A DNA stretch of 64,000 bases from Nitrosopumilus piranensis (lineage in GTDB: Archaea > Thermoproteota > Nitrososphaeria > Nitrososphaerales > Nitrosopumilaceae), in the NCBI RefSeq assembly GCF_000875775.1, contig NZ_CP010868.1, positions 248,001 through 312,000 of the forward strand, in the 5' to 3' direction. This document shows, one piece after another, positions 26,284 through 35,292 of this stretch. The translations under genes were made by a program, and so were the position numbers. The notes under the pieces were generated by a model that did not search any database, was not told the DNA's origin, and saw nothing but the letters and a program-made list of their open reading frames with translations. Each line of letters begins with the position of its first letter. Position 1 is the first letter of the stretch.

Positions 26284-26436
26284 GTGAAGCAAAACGTACT
26301 TGAAAAGGAAATGCATCTAAAAGAACTGGTTGTAAAATTATTAAAAGAAAACAATCTCTCAGACTATGAATTACTAGATTCATCATTTAATGAAATTAAA
26401 GAAGAACTTCAAAACCACCATAGAAATTCAATTTAG
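26284..26436 (+). CDS. Possible 50-aa helical microprotein
   Basis: GTG 26284 begins a 50-codon frame reading MKQNVLEKEMHLKELVVKLL, then a second helix ending SI. It is amphipathic and could form a coiled coil. ATG 26311 is another start. It lies alone in a 371-base gap, in the direction of the next gene. Beyond it the gap shows nothing else. Confidence 0.4.
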   Translation: MKQNVLEKEMHLKELVVKLLKENNLSDYELLDSSFNEIKEELQNHHRNSI

Positions 26437-26526
26437 AACAAAACCTGTGCCTAATTCTAGGCGTAAAAAATTCTCTGCAACTGGCTTTCTCAACTTTCAT
26501 ATTTGATTCTTCAAAAAAATTATTAG

Positions 26527-27543
26527 ATGAACTGGAGACTTGCAGCTATTCCTGCCACACTTATTCCAATTTTCATTATAGCTATTCAATTTGATATTAA
26601 ATTAGAGGATGTGTTAGCAATTGGTTTTTTCCCATTTGTTGGAGCAGTTGTAGCAATGCTAATCAAATTAGGTCTTCAGGGAGTCAAGTTTGCATATATT
26701 ACCAGAAAGTATCTTGGCAATTTTGACTCTTTTTTGAAATTAACTGGAGTTCGTGTAGGTAGTGAATTTATCAAATTTACTACTCCAATGTTTATTGGCG
26801 CAGAGTTTATTGTAATCTATTATTTACACAAAAAGGGAGTAAAACCCTCAAAATCAACATGGATTGCTATCATGGATATAGTCACTGAGGTATTTGCAGG
26901 CGGTTTGTTATCTATAATGGCAGGAATAATTGCACTACTCCATGGTGCATATGTAGTTGCAGCAGTAGTTTTGGGGACTAGCATTACTGTGACTGCCTTG
27001 TGGATGATTCTTTTCTTCTTGTCTTCCAAGCACACATTCCAAGTTCCCAAAGTCTTTGGAAATCTTGCTAAAAAGTTTGGAAAAGAAAAGGGTGTCAAGT
27101 ATATTGAGCAGACAAATTCCTGGATGGAAGAAGTATGTACTATGAGCAGAAAGAATCTAAGAACTTCTGAATCAAAAAAGGTCTTTACAGTATCATTTTT
27201 GTTTTCACTTGCATCTTGGTCATTTTATGGAATTTCGTTTATGATAATTGCAATGGGAACTGGATATGTGATTAGTGCATTTGATTCTATTATGGCAGTA
27301 ATGGGGGCAAATGCAATTGGAAATCTTCCAATTACTATAGGTGGTTCTGGTCTTGCTGAATTTGGAATTGTTGCATATCTGAACAATCTAAATCCATTTG
27401 ATTTTGATATCTCTGAGGGTGGCCTAGCTTGGGATGCAGTGATTGGTTGGAGAATTGCAACATACTACGTCCCAATTGTAGTTACTTGGTTGCTTTTAGT
27501 AAAGCTGGCTTTGAGTAGGATCTCAAAACCACAAGCAACATAG
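26527..27543 (+). CDS. Flippase-like/UPF0104 (AglD-type) integral membrane protein
   Basis: 338 residues with about eight transmembrane segments. The pattern, including GANAIGNLPITIGGSGLAEFG near 252-275, matches the lysylphosphatidylglycerol synthetase transmembrane/UPF0104 family found near glycosylation genes. It may move or shield a lipid-linked substrate. The true substrate is unknown. Confidence 0.75.
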   Translation: MNWRLAAIPATLIPIFIIAIQFDIKLEDVLAIGFFPFVGAVVAMLIKLGLQGVKFAYITRKYLGNFDSFLKLTGVRVGSEFIKFTTPMFIGAEFIVIYYLHKKGVKPSKSTWIAIMDIVTEVFAGGLLSIMAGIIALLHGAYVVAAVVLGTSITVTALWMILFFLSSKHTFQVPKVFGNLAKKFGKEKGVKYIEQTNSWMEEVCTMSRKNLRTSESKKVFTVSFLFSLASWSFYGISFMIIAMGTGYVISAFDSIMAVMGANAIGNLPITIGGSGLAEFGIVAYLNNLNPFDFDISEGGLAWDAVIGWRIATYYVPIVVTWLLLVKLALSRISKPQAT

Positions 27544-27587
27544 AAATAATATTTCCCGATTTTGGGAAATTTGATCTTCATATATTA

Positions 27588-27839
27588 ATGAAATATTATG
27601 TAAATATACTATTGAAAAGTCAAATTTTGTTTGCATTTGTTGCATTCACAATTACATGATTGATAACCCTTGGATTCTACCTTGACGTTTTTGCTTCCCC
27701 TGAAGATAATAATGATGCTGATTATGCATGTCCAACTTTGAAACCAATCAATATCTTAAATGGGTAACCAGATCATGATGGAGATTTTGGTATTGATTCC
27801 GTAGAAATTGCTAATGGCACAGATCCCTGTGTAATCTAA
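27588..27839 (+). pseudogene. Small secreted Asp-rich protein gene with two in-frame stops
   Basis: From ATG 27588 one frame runs 83 codons to TAA 27837, interrupted by TGA 27657 and TAA 27765. Codons 1-37 give a hydrophobic leader (LFAFVAFTIT, stop, LITLGFYLDVFAS). The tail contains PDHDGDFGIDSVEIANGTDP, a calcium-loop motif as in thrombospondin type 3 or dockerin repeats. With no frameshift, only two nonsense changes break it. It accounts for the 343-base gap. Confidence 0.5.
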
Positions 27840-27886
27840 TATTTTTTTATAGAAACCACTTTATCTCTAAATGATCTTTTCAAATT

Positions 27887-28681
27887 GTGGATTTTAAAAA
27901 CACTAATGTTCTAATAACTGGTGCATCGTCTGGAATTGGACAACAAACAGCAATTGAATTTGCAAAATTGGGTGCCAATATAATTTTAGTTGCAAGAAGA
28001 AAAGAAAAACTAGATAAAGTTGCAAATGAATTAGAAAAATTCAAAGTGTCAACACTTGTTTGTCCGTGTGATGTATCAAATAAAGTTCAAGTAAAAGAAA
28101 TGTCAAATACTGTTTTAGAAAAATTCCCTTCAGTTGATATACTAGTGAATAATGCAGGTTTTGCAATATATGGTTCTGTCAAAGATATATCAATTGATGA
28201 GATTGAATCTCAAATGGAAACAAATTATTTTGGAATGGTGTATTGCATAAAAAATTTCCTTCCATCAATGCTAAATAAAAAGTCTGGTCATATTATCAAT
28301 GTTGCTTCAGTTGCTGCAAGTTTTGGTCTTCCAGGAATTGCATCTTATTGTGCATCAAAATTTGCAATCTTAGGATTCTCTGAAGGCTTAAAACATGAAC
28401 TAATAGATACTGGGGTAGGAATTACTGTTGTAAGTCCAATTATGGTTAGAACAGACTTCTTTGATCATCCCTCATTTGAAAAGATGCCAAAATATTCTCC
28501 AACATCACTTAGTTCTAAAACTGTTGCAAAAGCAATTCTAAAAGCAGCAAATTCTTCCAGACTAGAAATTATTGTTCCTTCTGTAGTAAGAAGTGCTGTT
28601 TGGCTAAAGCATACATTTCCTTATTTCATAAACCCTATTCTTGGAAAGTCGTTCAAAAAGCAATTAGATTCTGTAGAGTGA
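27887..28681 (+). CDS. Short-chain dehydrogenase/reductase
   Basis: 264 residues. GASSGIGQQTA near residue 11 is the cofactor loop, NNAGFA lies near 87 and YCASK near 155 is the catalytic Tyr-Lys pair. The C-terminus is longer and hydrophobic (VVRSAVWLKHTFPYFINPIL), as in DltE-like/retinol-type SDRs. Substrate unknown. GTG start. Confidence 0.82.
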   Translation: MDFKNTNVLITGASSGIGQQTAIEFAKLGANIILVARRKEKLDKVANELEKFKVSTLVCPCDVSNKVQVKEMSNTVLEKFPSVDILVNNAGFAIYGSVKDISIDEIESQMETNYFGMVYCIKNFLPSMLNKKSGHIINVASVAASFGLPGIASYCASKFAILGFSEGLKHELIDTGVGITVVSPIMVRTDFFDHPSFEKMPKYSPTSLSSKTVAKAILKAANSSRLEIIVPSVVRSAVWLKHTFPYFINPILGKSFKKQLDSVE

Positions 28682-28689
28682 TTCCAAGT

Positions 28690-29091
28690 TCATTCTTCAG
28701 CATCATCTTCGGCTTCACTAGAGCCTACATCTAACAATTCAAGTGACTTTAAATCAAATTGATAAATTGCATTCATTTCTATCTCTTTTTCTTTTATCAA
28801 GTATTCTGAGACTTTTTTGCTAAGTGGTGCTTTGTGTTGGTCAAAAACAAATTCGTAAACTTCTCCTTTTAACAAATTATCCATTTTGATACTTTTTGGA
28901 ACATCCATAGTTACTATATGTCGTCCATCCTCTACAGCATCATACAATTGAACATCAATTTTGTTATCTTCATAATAAAACTCTAAAATATATCCAGATT
29001 TTTTTAATTCTTCAGGTTTTTTGAATTTTGCATTCTGAATTTCATCTGTAACCCATTCAGGAATTTCATCTTCTTTCTTCTTTTTTACCAT
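28690..29091 (-). CDS. Hypothetical protein with charged ends
   Basis: 133 residues: a basic start (MVKKKKEDE), a central beta-rich region (GYILEFYYEDNKIDVQLYDA) and an acidic tail (SSEAEDDAEE). No signal peptide, no membrane helix, no recognised fold. It is 12 bases downstream of a zinc-ribbon gene on the same strand and probably cotranscribed. Confidence 0.6.
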   Translation of the reverse strand: MVKKKKEDEIPEWVTDEIQNAKFKKPEELKKSGYILEFYYEDNKIDVQLYDAVEDGRHIVTMDVPKSIKMDNLLKGEVYEFVFDQHKAPLSKKVSEYLIKEKEIEMNAIYQFDLKSLELLDVGSSEAEDDAEE

Positions 29092-29103
29092 AGTAAAATC
29101 ACT

Positions 29104-29415
29104 CTAGTTTTCAGCTTTTTCTTTCTTGCTTTTTGACCACCATTCTAAATAGTCATCATGTTTGTCATCACGGGTTCTTTCTTTTTGATTTAATCTGAAT
29201 CTAATATCTGATATCTCTTCTCTTGTAGCATAAAGGCCACATCGCTTGCAGATGAAATGTCTTCGATTCTTTTCATCCATTTTCATTGGAATATCAATTT
29301 CATCAAATAATTTGAACAATGCATCTCTGCTCCTGTCTTCTTCTGGAAAATCTTCGATATACTTGGCTTCAATCTTCTTTTTCTCTCTTGATGTACATTC
29401 TGGACAGTTAGGCAC
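29104..29415 (-). CDS. Zinc-ribbon protein
   Basis: 103 residues. CPEC near the start and CKRC near 57 make one split zinc ribbon separated by a charged helix. The C-terminus is Lys/Asp-rich (RTRDDKHDDYLEWW). It may bind nucleic acid or the ribosome. GTG start at 29415, immediately downstream of the paired element at 29421-29554, which would lie in its leader if transcribed together. Confidence 0.6.
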   Translation of the reverse strand: MPNCPECTSREKKKIEAKYIEDFPEEDRSRDALFKLFDEIDIPMKMDEKNRRHFICKRCGLYATREEISDIRFRLNQKERTRDDKHDDYLEWWSKSKKEKAEN

Positions 29416-29420
29416 TGATG

Positions 29421-29554
29421 ATTTGGCTTAATTTTTTCCATAAAAGCGTTCCCACATTGTTAATTGATCGATATACATCTGACACGCGGATTTTTTCATC
29501 ATCCCTTTCGGTCCGTTCGCCCATCGAAATCCCGCGTGCCAGATGAAGCCAAAT
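29421..29554 (-). ncRNA. Candidate structured RNA or leader element
   Basis: Nested inverted repeats: ATTTGGCTT (29421-29429) with AAGCCAAAT (29546-29554); CATCTG (29476-29481) with CAGATG (29540-29545); CACGCGG (29483-29489) with CCGCGTG (29532-29538); and ATTT with AAAT just inside. The loop between holds a GC-rich segment. It is the only GC-rich part of a 154-base gap. On the minus strand it would form the leader of the zinc-ribbon gene; it could also be a stand-alone RNA. Family not recognised. Confidence 0.5.
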
Positions 29555-29569
29555 TCTAAAAATAATGTA

Positions 29570-30805
29570 TTATCTCTTTTCTTCTAAGGTTTGAGCCGCA
29601 ATCTTTGCTGAATTTTCTGCTCCGTTAGGAACAAAATTCTTTGAAAATTCCTTCAAATTCCCTTCAAATTCCTCATAATCTTCTTTAATTTTGAAAATCC
29701 CTTCAATAACCTGCTTTGTTTTTGTAGCTAGTATTCCTAGGTTCTTTTCTTGAGCCCATCTTATATTATTTGTATGCTCATCATAAATTGGGATTCCAAT
29801 AATTGGTTTTGATCTTCCACCCATAATTTCACCCATTACAGTGTGGGAGCCATTAACTACTGCATATTTACAAAAATCTAATACTGTATACTTTTCTTGC
29901 TCTGAAAGAAATCCAACATCAATTTGAATCCAATCTATTTTTTTATCTAATGCATCTGATATGGAATATTCATTTCTATCCTCTCCAATCACTCTATCAA
30001 TTTTAGGATCATTTCTTGCATGCGAAATTATTCTTTTTTCTTTTTTCATCTCGTCTTGATCAAATACTTCCTCATATCTCTGACCAGTTCCATCATTTGT
30101 TGATTTATTTCCTGTTCTCATCCAATAACCATATTCATTATTTTCAATTAATTTTTCAAGATCAGATTTTTTAACTTTGTTAATTTTTTTGGTATTTGTA
30201 AAGTGCCCTACATAGGTTACCTTATCTTCAGCTTCTTTTATGAAATTTAAATTGTATTCACACATTGTATAAGGGGGTGGTGAATCCGCTACAAGAATTT
30301 TTGACGCTTTTAAAATTTGTTTTGCAACAAAAATTAGGGAAGGATACAGATATGATCTAGAACTGTATAGTCTGGGTCTAAATTGATTTGTTATGAATAA
30401 ACTCGGTATGTTTCTATTTTTTGCTAATATGTTAGAGCCCATATCACCATCATTTATCACTAAATCAAATTTTTCTTTGTTGTAGAGCTTTCTTTCTTCT
30501 TTAAGATAATTTGCAATTTGTCTAACAAGTGGTGGATTTTTTGAAATTGGTAATAGTAAATTCATCAACGACATTGAAACACTTGGTCCAAACTTTCCAT
30601 CAATTGGAGTCGGCATTAAAATTTCATGAATTTTTTCTCTTTCATTTGGAAATTTTTTTAGTAATTTTTCATAAACATGATCTTTACTTGAAAAATGAAC
30701 TTCAAAATCTTCTTTAATGTGATCACCGAGTACCTCATTTAGCCTCATCATTCTAGAATAATGACCACTTCCCCATGGGTAGATGAATTCTCCTATTTTG
30801 AGCAC
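29570..30805 (-). CDS. Glycosyltransferase, MurG/GT28-like
   Basis: 411 residues with two Rossmann-like halves. The N-terminal half starts GEFIYPWGSGHYSRMM, typical of the acceptor-binding domain of MurG-like enzymes. The C-terminal part contains NGSHTVMGEIMGGRSKPIIGIP, the nucleotide-sugar site pattern. It likely transfers a sugar to a lipid-linked or surface glycan. Substrate unknown. Confidence 0.75.
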   Translation of the reverse strand: MLKIGEFIYPWGSGHYSRMMRLNEVLGDHIKEDFEVHFSSKDHVYEKLLKKFPNEREKIHEILMPTPIDGKFGPSVSMSLMNLLLPISKNPPLVRQIANYLKEERKLYNKEKFDLVINDGDMGSNILAKNRNIPSLFITNQFRPRLYSSRSYLYPSLIFVAKQILKASKILVADSPPPYTMCEYNLNFIKEAEDKVTYVGHFTNTKKINKVKKSDLEKLIENNEYGYWMRTGNKSTNDGTGQRYEEVFDQDEMKKEKRIISHARNDPKIDRVIGEDRNEYSISDALDKKIDWIQIDVGFLSEQEKYTVLDFCKYAVVNGSHTVMGEIMGGRSKPIIGIPIYDEHTNNIRWAQEKNLGILATKTKQVIEGIFKIKEDYEEFEGNLKEFSKNFVPNGAENSAKIAAQTLEEKR

Positions 30806-30836
30806 AATATTGGAATCAAATATGCCGTTTAAATTC

Positions 30837-32009
30837 TCAGTGATTTTCTTCTAATGAATCTAAAATGTCATGAACATTGTTTGGTCCTGCCTGAATCGAA
30901 ATCAATTTTTTTGTTTTTAGGGCATTTTCTACCTCTTTTTTTGCAAAAGATGGAATTTCATTAGAACCAATTGTAACAATTTTTTCTAATTTCTTGATGC
31001 TTCTCTCTAATCCAATTTCTTTTGCTTCATCAAACAAACTTGTATCTACTCCAGACAATGGAATTAATGGAATTTTTTTCTTTGAAAATACTAGTCTTAT
31101 TGAATTATCTAGAAAATCTGATGAAAATACTAGTGGTGATAAAGCCAATGATATTCGTTTATTTGGAAATTGTAACATTATTTCTAAAATTGAATTTATG
31201 TATGTCAAATAATTTTTGACACCATTAGGATTTATTTTCAGATGAAAAAATTCTAATTCAATTTTTTCTTGTACTAATCGTGGAATGATTTGGTTAAGGA
31301 CTTTGATTAGATTCATCAATTCTGATTTTTGTCGATAACATACAATTATTTTTGTATCATAACCTTGCTTTATTGTTTCATAACAAGAGACTGCAGACAA
31401 TTCATCATATATTGCACAAATTGTTTTATGACTTTGTGATTGATATGGAATTCCATCCTTTCCTTTATCTGAAAAGATACAGATGTATGCATGATTTTTT
31501 GTAAGATATGTATACAATAACTTGTCATAATTTTGATCAGTTCCTGGGTGGGCTCCTAGTTTTGATTTTTTTTCTATAATGTTTGATGTTGCAGCAATCT
31601 CTACATCTTTTGCAAGAAATCCTCTTGATGATCCCTCCACTCTAACTAAAAATTTCTCTCCTCTTAATAGTAAATTGCCTCCTATAGAAGTAATTTCTGA
31701 AACAATATCTTGATAATTATTTTTTATTTTTCTTGCTATTGCAATCTCTTTTATTCCAAAAAGCATATTGATTGCGGATGATGCAAAAACAGGATCATTG
31801 GCATCAACTAGAATAATTTCTCCATCACGTTTTACAGACTTGAATTGTTGATTTTTTATCTTGAGGATTTTTTTAATATTTGAAATTAATTGCGGAATTT
31901 TATTTTTTGAAAATATGGTTGGGAAAACTACTACATAAGATGTTTCATCCATCTTTTCTATTTGAAAATCTACTTGTTTATAATTTAGGATTAAACTTCG
32001 GGTAATCAA
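30837..32009 (-). CDS. ThiI-like THUMP protein with a degenerate PP-loop
   Basis: 390 residues. It follows the ThiI layout: ferredoxin-like N-terminus and a THUMP domain (about 60-170, FLVRVEGSSRGF) then a PP-loop adenylation region. At the place where ThiI has SGGxDS, near residue 205, this protein reads YDELSA, and no other P-loop is visible. It may bind tRNA without making 4-thiouridine. It is divergent from cysH, whose TATA element lies beside its start. TTG start. Confidence 0.65.
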   Translation of the reverse strand: MITRSLILNYKQVDFQIEKMDETSYVVVFPTIFSKNKIPQLISNIKKILKIKNQQFKSVKRDGEIILVDANDPVFASSAINMLFGIKEIAIARKIKNNYQDIVSEITSIGGNLLLRGEKFLVRVEGSSRGFLAKDVEIAATSNIIEKKSKLGAHPGTDQNYDKLLYTYLTKNHAYICIFSDKGKDGIPYQSQSHKTICAIYDELSAVSCYETIKQGYDTKIIVCYRQKSELMNLIKVLNQIIPRLVQEKIELEFFHLKINPNGVKNYLTYINSILEIMLQFPNKRISLALSPLVFSSDFLDNSIRLVFSKKKIPLIPLSGVDTSLFDEAKEIGLERSIKKLEKIVTIGSNEIPSFAKKEVENALKTKKLISIQAGPNNVHDILDSLEENH

Positions 32010-32036
32010 TATAAAACAAATGCTTCAAATGAATAT

Positions 32037-32762
32037 GTGACTAGATTTACGCAAGAACAAGTAGATGAACTCAATTCAAAGATAAAGACTGCTCAAGAGG
32101 CTCTTCAATGGACATCAGATAATCTTCATCCTAAAGTCGCAAAAGCTTCCAGCTTTGGTGCTGAAGATGCAGTTGTAATGGATATGATGTTAAAGATTAA
32201 TCCAGAATTTAGATTCTTTACATTAGATACAGGACGATTGCCTCAAGAGACATATGATATTATGGATGTTTTGAGAAAAAAATACAATATTACAATAGAA
32301 GTACTATTTCCTGATACTAAAGAAGTTGAAGACATGGTAAAAGAAAAAGGACTAAATTTATTCTATGAAAGTGTTGAAAACAGAAAGCTTTGTTGTGAAA
32401 TACGTAAAGTACACCCAATGAACAAAATGTTGAATACTCTTGATGGTTGGATTACTGGATTAAGGCAAGAACAAACTAAGATTAGAAAAGATGTAACAAT
32501 GTTTCAACTAGATCATGGACATGATGGCATCCTCAAGATTAACCCAATAATTGATTGGACATGGGATCAGATTCAAGAACATATAAAAAAATATGATCTA
32601 CCATACAACAGCCTTCTTGACAAAGGCTATCCTAGTATCGGGTGTGAACCATGTACCAGACCAATCAAGTCTGGAGAAGATATTAGAGCAGGAAGATGGT
32701 GGTGGGAACAAGGAGAACACAAAGAGTGTGGCCTTCATATAGAGCGTAAAAGAGCGGATTAG
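32037..32762 (+). CDS. cysH: Adenylylsulfate (APS) reductase, CysH family
   Basis: 241 residues. [12 protein letters not shown] and [11 protein letters not shown] are family motifs. The C-terminal half has CCEIRK and CEPCTRP (cluster cysteines) and ECGLH with the catalytic Cys. The CC...CxxC set indicates a 4Fe-4S cluster and APS rather than PAPS as substrate. GTG start about 26 nt after AATATAAAAC, so probably leaderless. Sat begins 1 base after its stop. Confidence 0.9.
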   Translation: MTRFTQEQVDELNSKIKTAQEALQWTSDNLHPKVAKASSFGAEDAVVMDMMLKINPEFRFFTLDTGRLPQETYDIMDVLRKKYNITIEVLFPDTKEVEDMVKEKGLNLFYESVENRKLCCEIRKVHPMNKMLNTLDGWITGLRQEQTKIRKDVTMFQLDHGHDGILKINPIIDWTWDQIQEHIKKYDLPYNSLLDKGYPSIGCEPCTRPIKSGEDIRAGRWWWEQGEHKECGLHIERKRAD

Positions 32763-32763
32763 T

Positions 32764-33906
32764 ATGTCAGAAAGTAATTCAATCAAACCACACGGCGGAG
32801 TACTAATTAATAGAATTTCAGATGTTGATCCCACTGGATTATTCTCAATTACAATTTCAGAAGATTTAGCAAATGATGTTGAAAATATTGCAGATGGAAT
32901 TTTTAGCCCCTTGGAAGGATTTTTGGGTCAGCAAGACTTTGAGAGTGTTGTATCACGAGGAAGATTGGCAAATGATCTAGCATGGACTATTCCTATCGTA
33001 CTAGATGTTGATGAACAAACAGGCTCTAAAATGAAAGATTCAGGCAAGGTTCTACTACAAAACCCTCAAGGAGTAGGAGTTGCAGTGCTAAATGTAGACG
33101 AAGTCTATACTTTTGATAAAGAAAAAACATCTCAAGGAATCTACGGAACAATTGATTCTTCTCATCCAGGCGTTGCAAAAACAATGTCAATGAAAGATTA
33201 TCTTGTTTCAGGAAAGATTGATTATATTCAGAGACCTGAAGACTCTGAGATTAGAAAATACAGACTAACACCAAAACAAACAAGAGAAGCATTTGCACAA
33301 GCTGGATGGAAAACTATCTGTGCATTTCAAACAAGAAATCCTCCACACGTTGCACATGAGATGTTACAAAAAACATCAATTACAACAAGAGATGGAGTTT
33401 TTGTAAATCCTATTATTGGAAAGAAAAAGTCTGGTGACTTTGTTGATGAAGTTATTGTAAAATGTTATGAAACCATGATAAAACTATACTATCCAGAAAA
33501 TAGATGTCGTCTTGGAACCCTACATACTGAGATGAAATATGCTGGACCAAAAGAAGCAATTCATCATGCAATCATGAGACAAAACTATGGATGCACTCAC
33601 ATTATTATTGGTAGAGATCATGCTGGCGTTGGAAAATTCTATGAACCATTTGCAGCTCAAGAGATCTTTTCAGATTATCCTGAACTAGATATTGCTCCAG
33701 TATTCTTCCCACCATTCTTCTACTGTAGAAAATGTCTTACATACACAACACCAAAGGCATGTCCACATGACAATGATGACAAAGAGCAAATCAGTGGAAC
33801 TGCATTAAGAGAGATGATTCAAAACGGGCAAGCGCCTTCTGAATTCATTTTAAGACCAGAAGTTGCTCAATTAATCCTAAATCATCCAAAACCTTTTGTT
33901 GATTAA
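32764..33906 (+). CDS. sat: Sulfate adenylyltransferase (ATP sulfurylase)
   Basis: 380 residues. [15 protein letters not shown] carries the HxxH and substrate Arg motif, and [14 protein letters not shown] is another signature. [16 protein letters not shown] near the end is the zinc region of archaeal-type Sat. It makes APS from sulfate and ATP. Directly downstream of cysH (1 base), so one transcript is expected. Confidence 0.93.
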   Translation: MSESNSIKPHGGVLINRISDVDPTGLFSITISEDLANDVENIADGIFSPLEGFLGQQDFESVVSRGRLANDLAWTIPIVLDVDEQTGSKMKDSGKVLLQNPQGVGVAVLNVDEVYTFDKEKTSQGIYGTIDSSHPGVAKTMSMKDYLVSGKIDYIQRPEDSEIRKYRLTPKQTREAFAQAGWKTICAFQTRNPPHVAHEMLQKTSITTRDGVFVNPIIGKKKSGDFVDEVIVKCYETMIKLYYPENRCRLGTLHTEMKYAGPKEAIHHAIMRQNYGCTHIIIGRDHAGVGKFYEPFAAQEIFSDYPELDIAPVFFPPFFYCRKCLTYTTPKACPHDNDDKEQISGTALREMIQNGQAPSEFILRPEVAQLILNHPKPFVD

Positions 33907-33937
33907 CTATTTATTCAATCAGACTTGGACTAGCTCA

Positions 33938-34603
33938 ATGAGATATCTATTTGTAATAATTTTACTTTCTGTAATTTTTGCTACTCCTGCATTTGCACAG
34001 GAAGTTAATCCTTCATTAATTATTGATACGATAGAGATCCCTGCCCAAGAATTTAACCGCATTTTACGTGATGCGCCTATTGTTCAACTAGATGATGTTC
34101 ATGCAGTAAGCTGGCAAGTAACAATTGATAACAATCTAATTTATGCAAATCCTAATGGAAATGCAGTTTTTAGACTCTATGATGCTAACTCTGAAGATGA
34201 ATTCATCGAAGTAGGAATGGGTTCAATTCCTGATAACAAGTTCTGGGTTGCAGTACAGACTCCAAAAGAAGGATACATTGTTGTTCATAGTGACTTGGAA
34301 AGAGGTTGGTATCCACAAGCAAAATCAATCATATCATTTACTGATAGAGCTGGACTTACTGTAAATAATGGAGCAAGAATCGTAGTTACTAATCTAGACA
34401 TTGGAGAATTTGCAATTGGTTCTTACTCTGTACATGGAATGGAAGGTTCTACTGATCCTCCTGCAGTTAATTCAGGAAGTCTAGTTTTAGAGTTTTTATC
34501 TGGTGATCCATCAAAGAATGCATTTGCAATGTTTCCATTTTATGTTGCAGCAGGCATTGGAGTAATAGTTGGTGTGTTGTTTCTAACTAAGAAACGTTCT
34601 TAG
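33938..34603 (+). CDS. Secreted protein with a C-terminal membrane anchor
   Basis: 221 residues. Signal peptide MRYLFVIILLSVIFATPAFA, then a beta-rich extracellular domain, then a transmembrane helix (about 200-217) ending KKRS. ATG 33938 is chosen over upstream TTG because it gives a clean signal peptide and has TATTTATTC upstream. Related in layout to other thaumarchaeal surface proteins of unknown role. The last 17 bases overlap nth. Confidence 0.7.
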   Translation: MRYLFVIILLSVIFATPAFAQEVNPSLIIDTIEIPAQEFNRILRDAPIVQLDDVHAVSWQVTIDNNLIYANPNGNAVFRLYDANSEDEFIEVGMGSIPDNKFWVAVQTPKEGYIVVHSDLERGWYPQAKSIISFTDRAGLTVNNGARIVVTNLDIGEFAIGSYSVHGMEGSTDPPAVNSGSLVLEFLSGDPSKNAFAMFPFYVAAGIGVIVGVLFLTKKRS

Positions 34604-35243
34604 ATTTGTAAAATTTACAACTTTTTTTAATCTTACATACATCACACATTGGTGAAATTGGCTTACAGATATTTTGGCCATACATTACAAAAGTATCGTT
34701 AATATCAATCCAAAATTTTTTATCTACTTTTTTCATTAACTCTTGTTCTGTTTCTTCAGGATTCTTTGTTTCAACTAGTCCAAGTCTATTTGAAATTCTA
34801 TGAACATGAATATCAACTGGAATTGCTGGTTTTTCAAATGCATAAACTAGGACACAGTTTGCAGTCTTTCTTCCTACTCCTGGTAATTGTACCAAAATAT
34901 CTAATTCCTCAGGCACTTTACCATTGTATTTTGAATCAATTATCTTTGCAACTTCAATAATTCTTTTAGATTTTACATGATAGAAACCAATTGGTTTTAT
35001 TATTTTCTCAATGTCTTTTAGTTTAGCATTTGCAAGTTGCTTTGGATTTTTGTATTTTGAGAATAATACTTTGACTACTTTGGTTGTACTCTCATCTTTT
35101 GTTCTTGCTGAAAGAATCGTTCCTATCAATATACTAAATGGACCCGTTTCAGCATCATGAAGATCCCTAAGTGCAGTTATTCTTGGTGTTTTTATAGAAT
35201 TCATTGTATCCATCATTTTGCTTAGAATTTTTTCCATTTTCAT
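34587..35243 (-). CDS. nth: Endonuclease III (HhH-GPD DNA glycosylase)
   Basis: 218 residues from ATG 35243. LPGVGRKTANCVLVYAF contains the helix-hairpin-helix and the catalytic Lys, followed by the catalytic Asp in VDIHVHR. The Cys cluster CKPISPMCDVC...C binds 4Fe-4S. It removes oxidised pyrimidines. TTG 35261 is another start, but ATG 35243 is about 25 nt from the shared TATA element. Confidence 0.88.
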   Translation of the reverse strand: MKMEKILSKMMDTMNSIKTPRITALRDLHDAETGPFSILIGTILSARTKDESTTKVVKVLFSKYKNPKQLANAKLKDIEKIIKPIGFYHVKSKRIIEVAKIIDSKYNGKVPEELDILVQLPGVGRKTANCVLVYAFEKPAIPVDIHVHRISNRLGLVETKNPEETEQELMKKVDKKFWIDINDTFVMYGQNICKPISPMCDVCKIKKSCKFYKSKNVS

Positions 35244-35262
35244 ATGAAAAACTACGTACAAG

Positions 35263-35270
35263 TATTATAA
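35263..35270. promoter_or_regulatory. Shared TATA element between nth and the AcnX operon
   Basis: TATTATAA, nearly self-complementary with TTATAATA, sits midway between ATG 35243 (minus) and TTG 35293 (plus), about 23-26 nt from each. A single element may set both leaderless start sites. Confidence 0.45.
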
Positions 35271-35292
35271 CTGTAAATCCAAATCATTCTCA

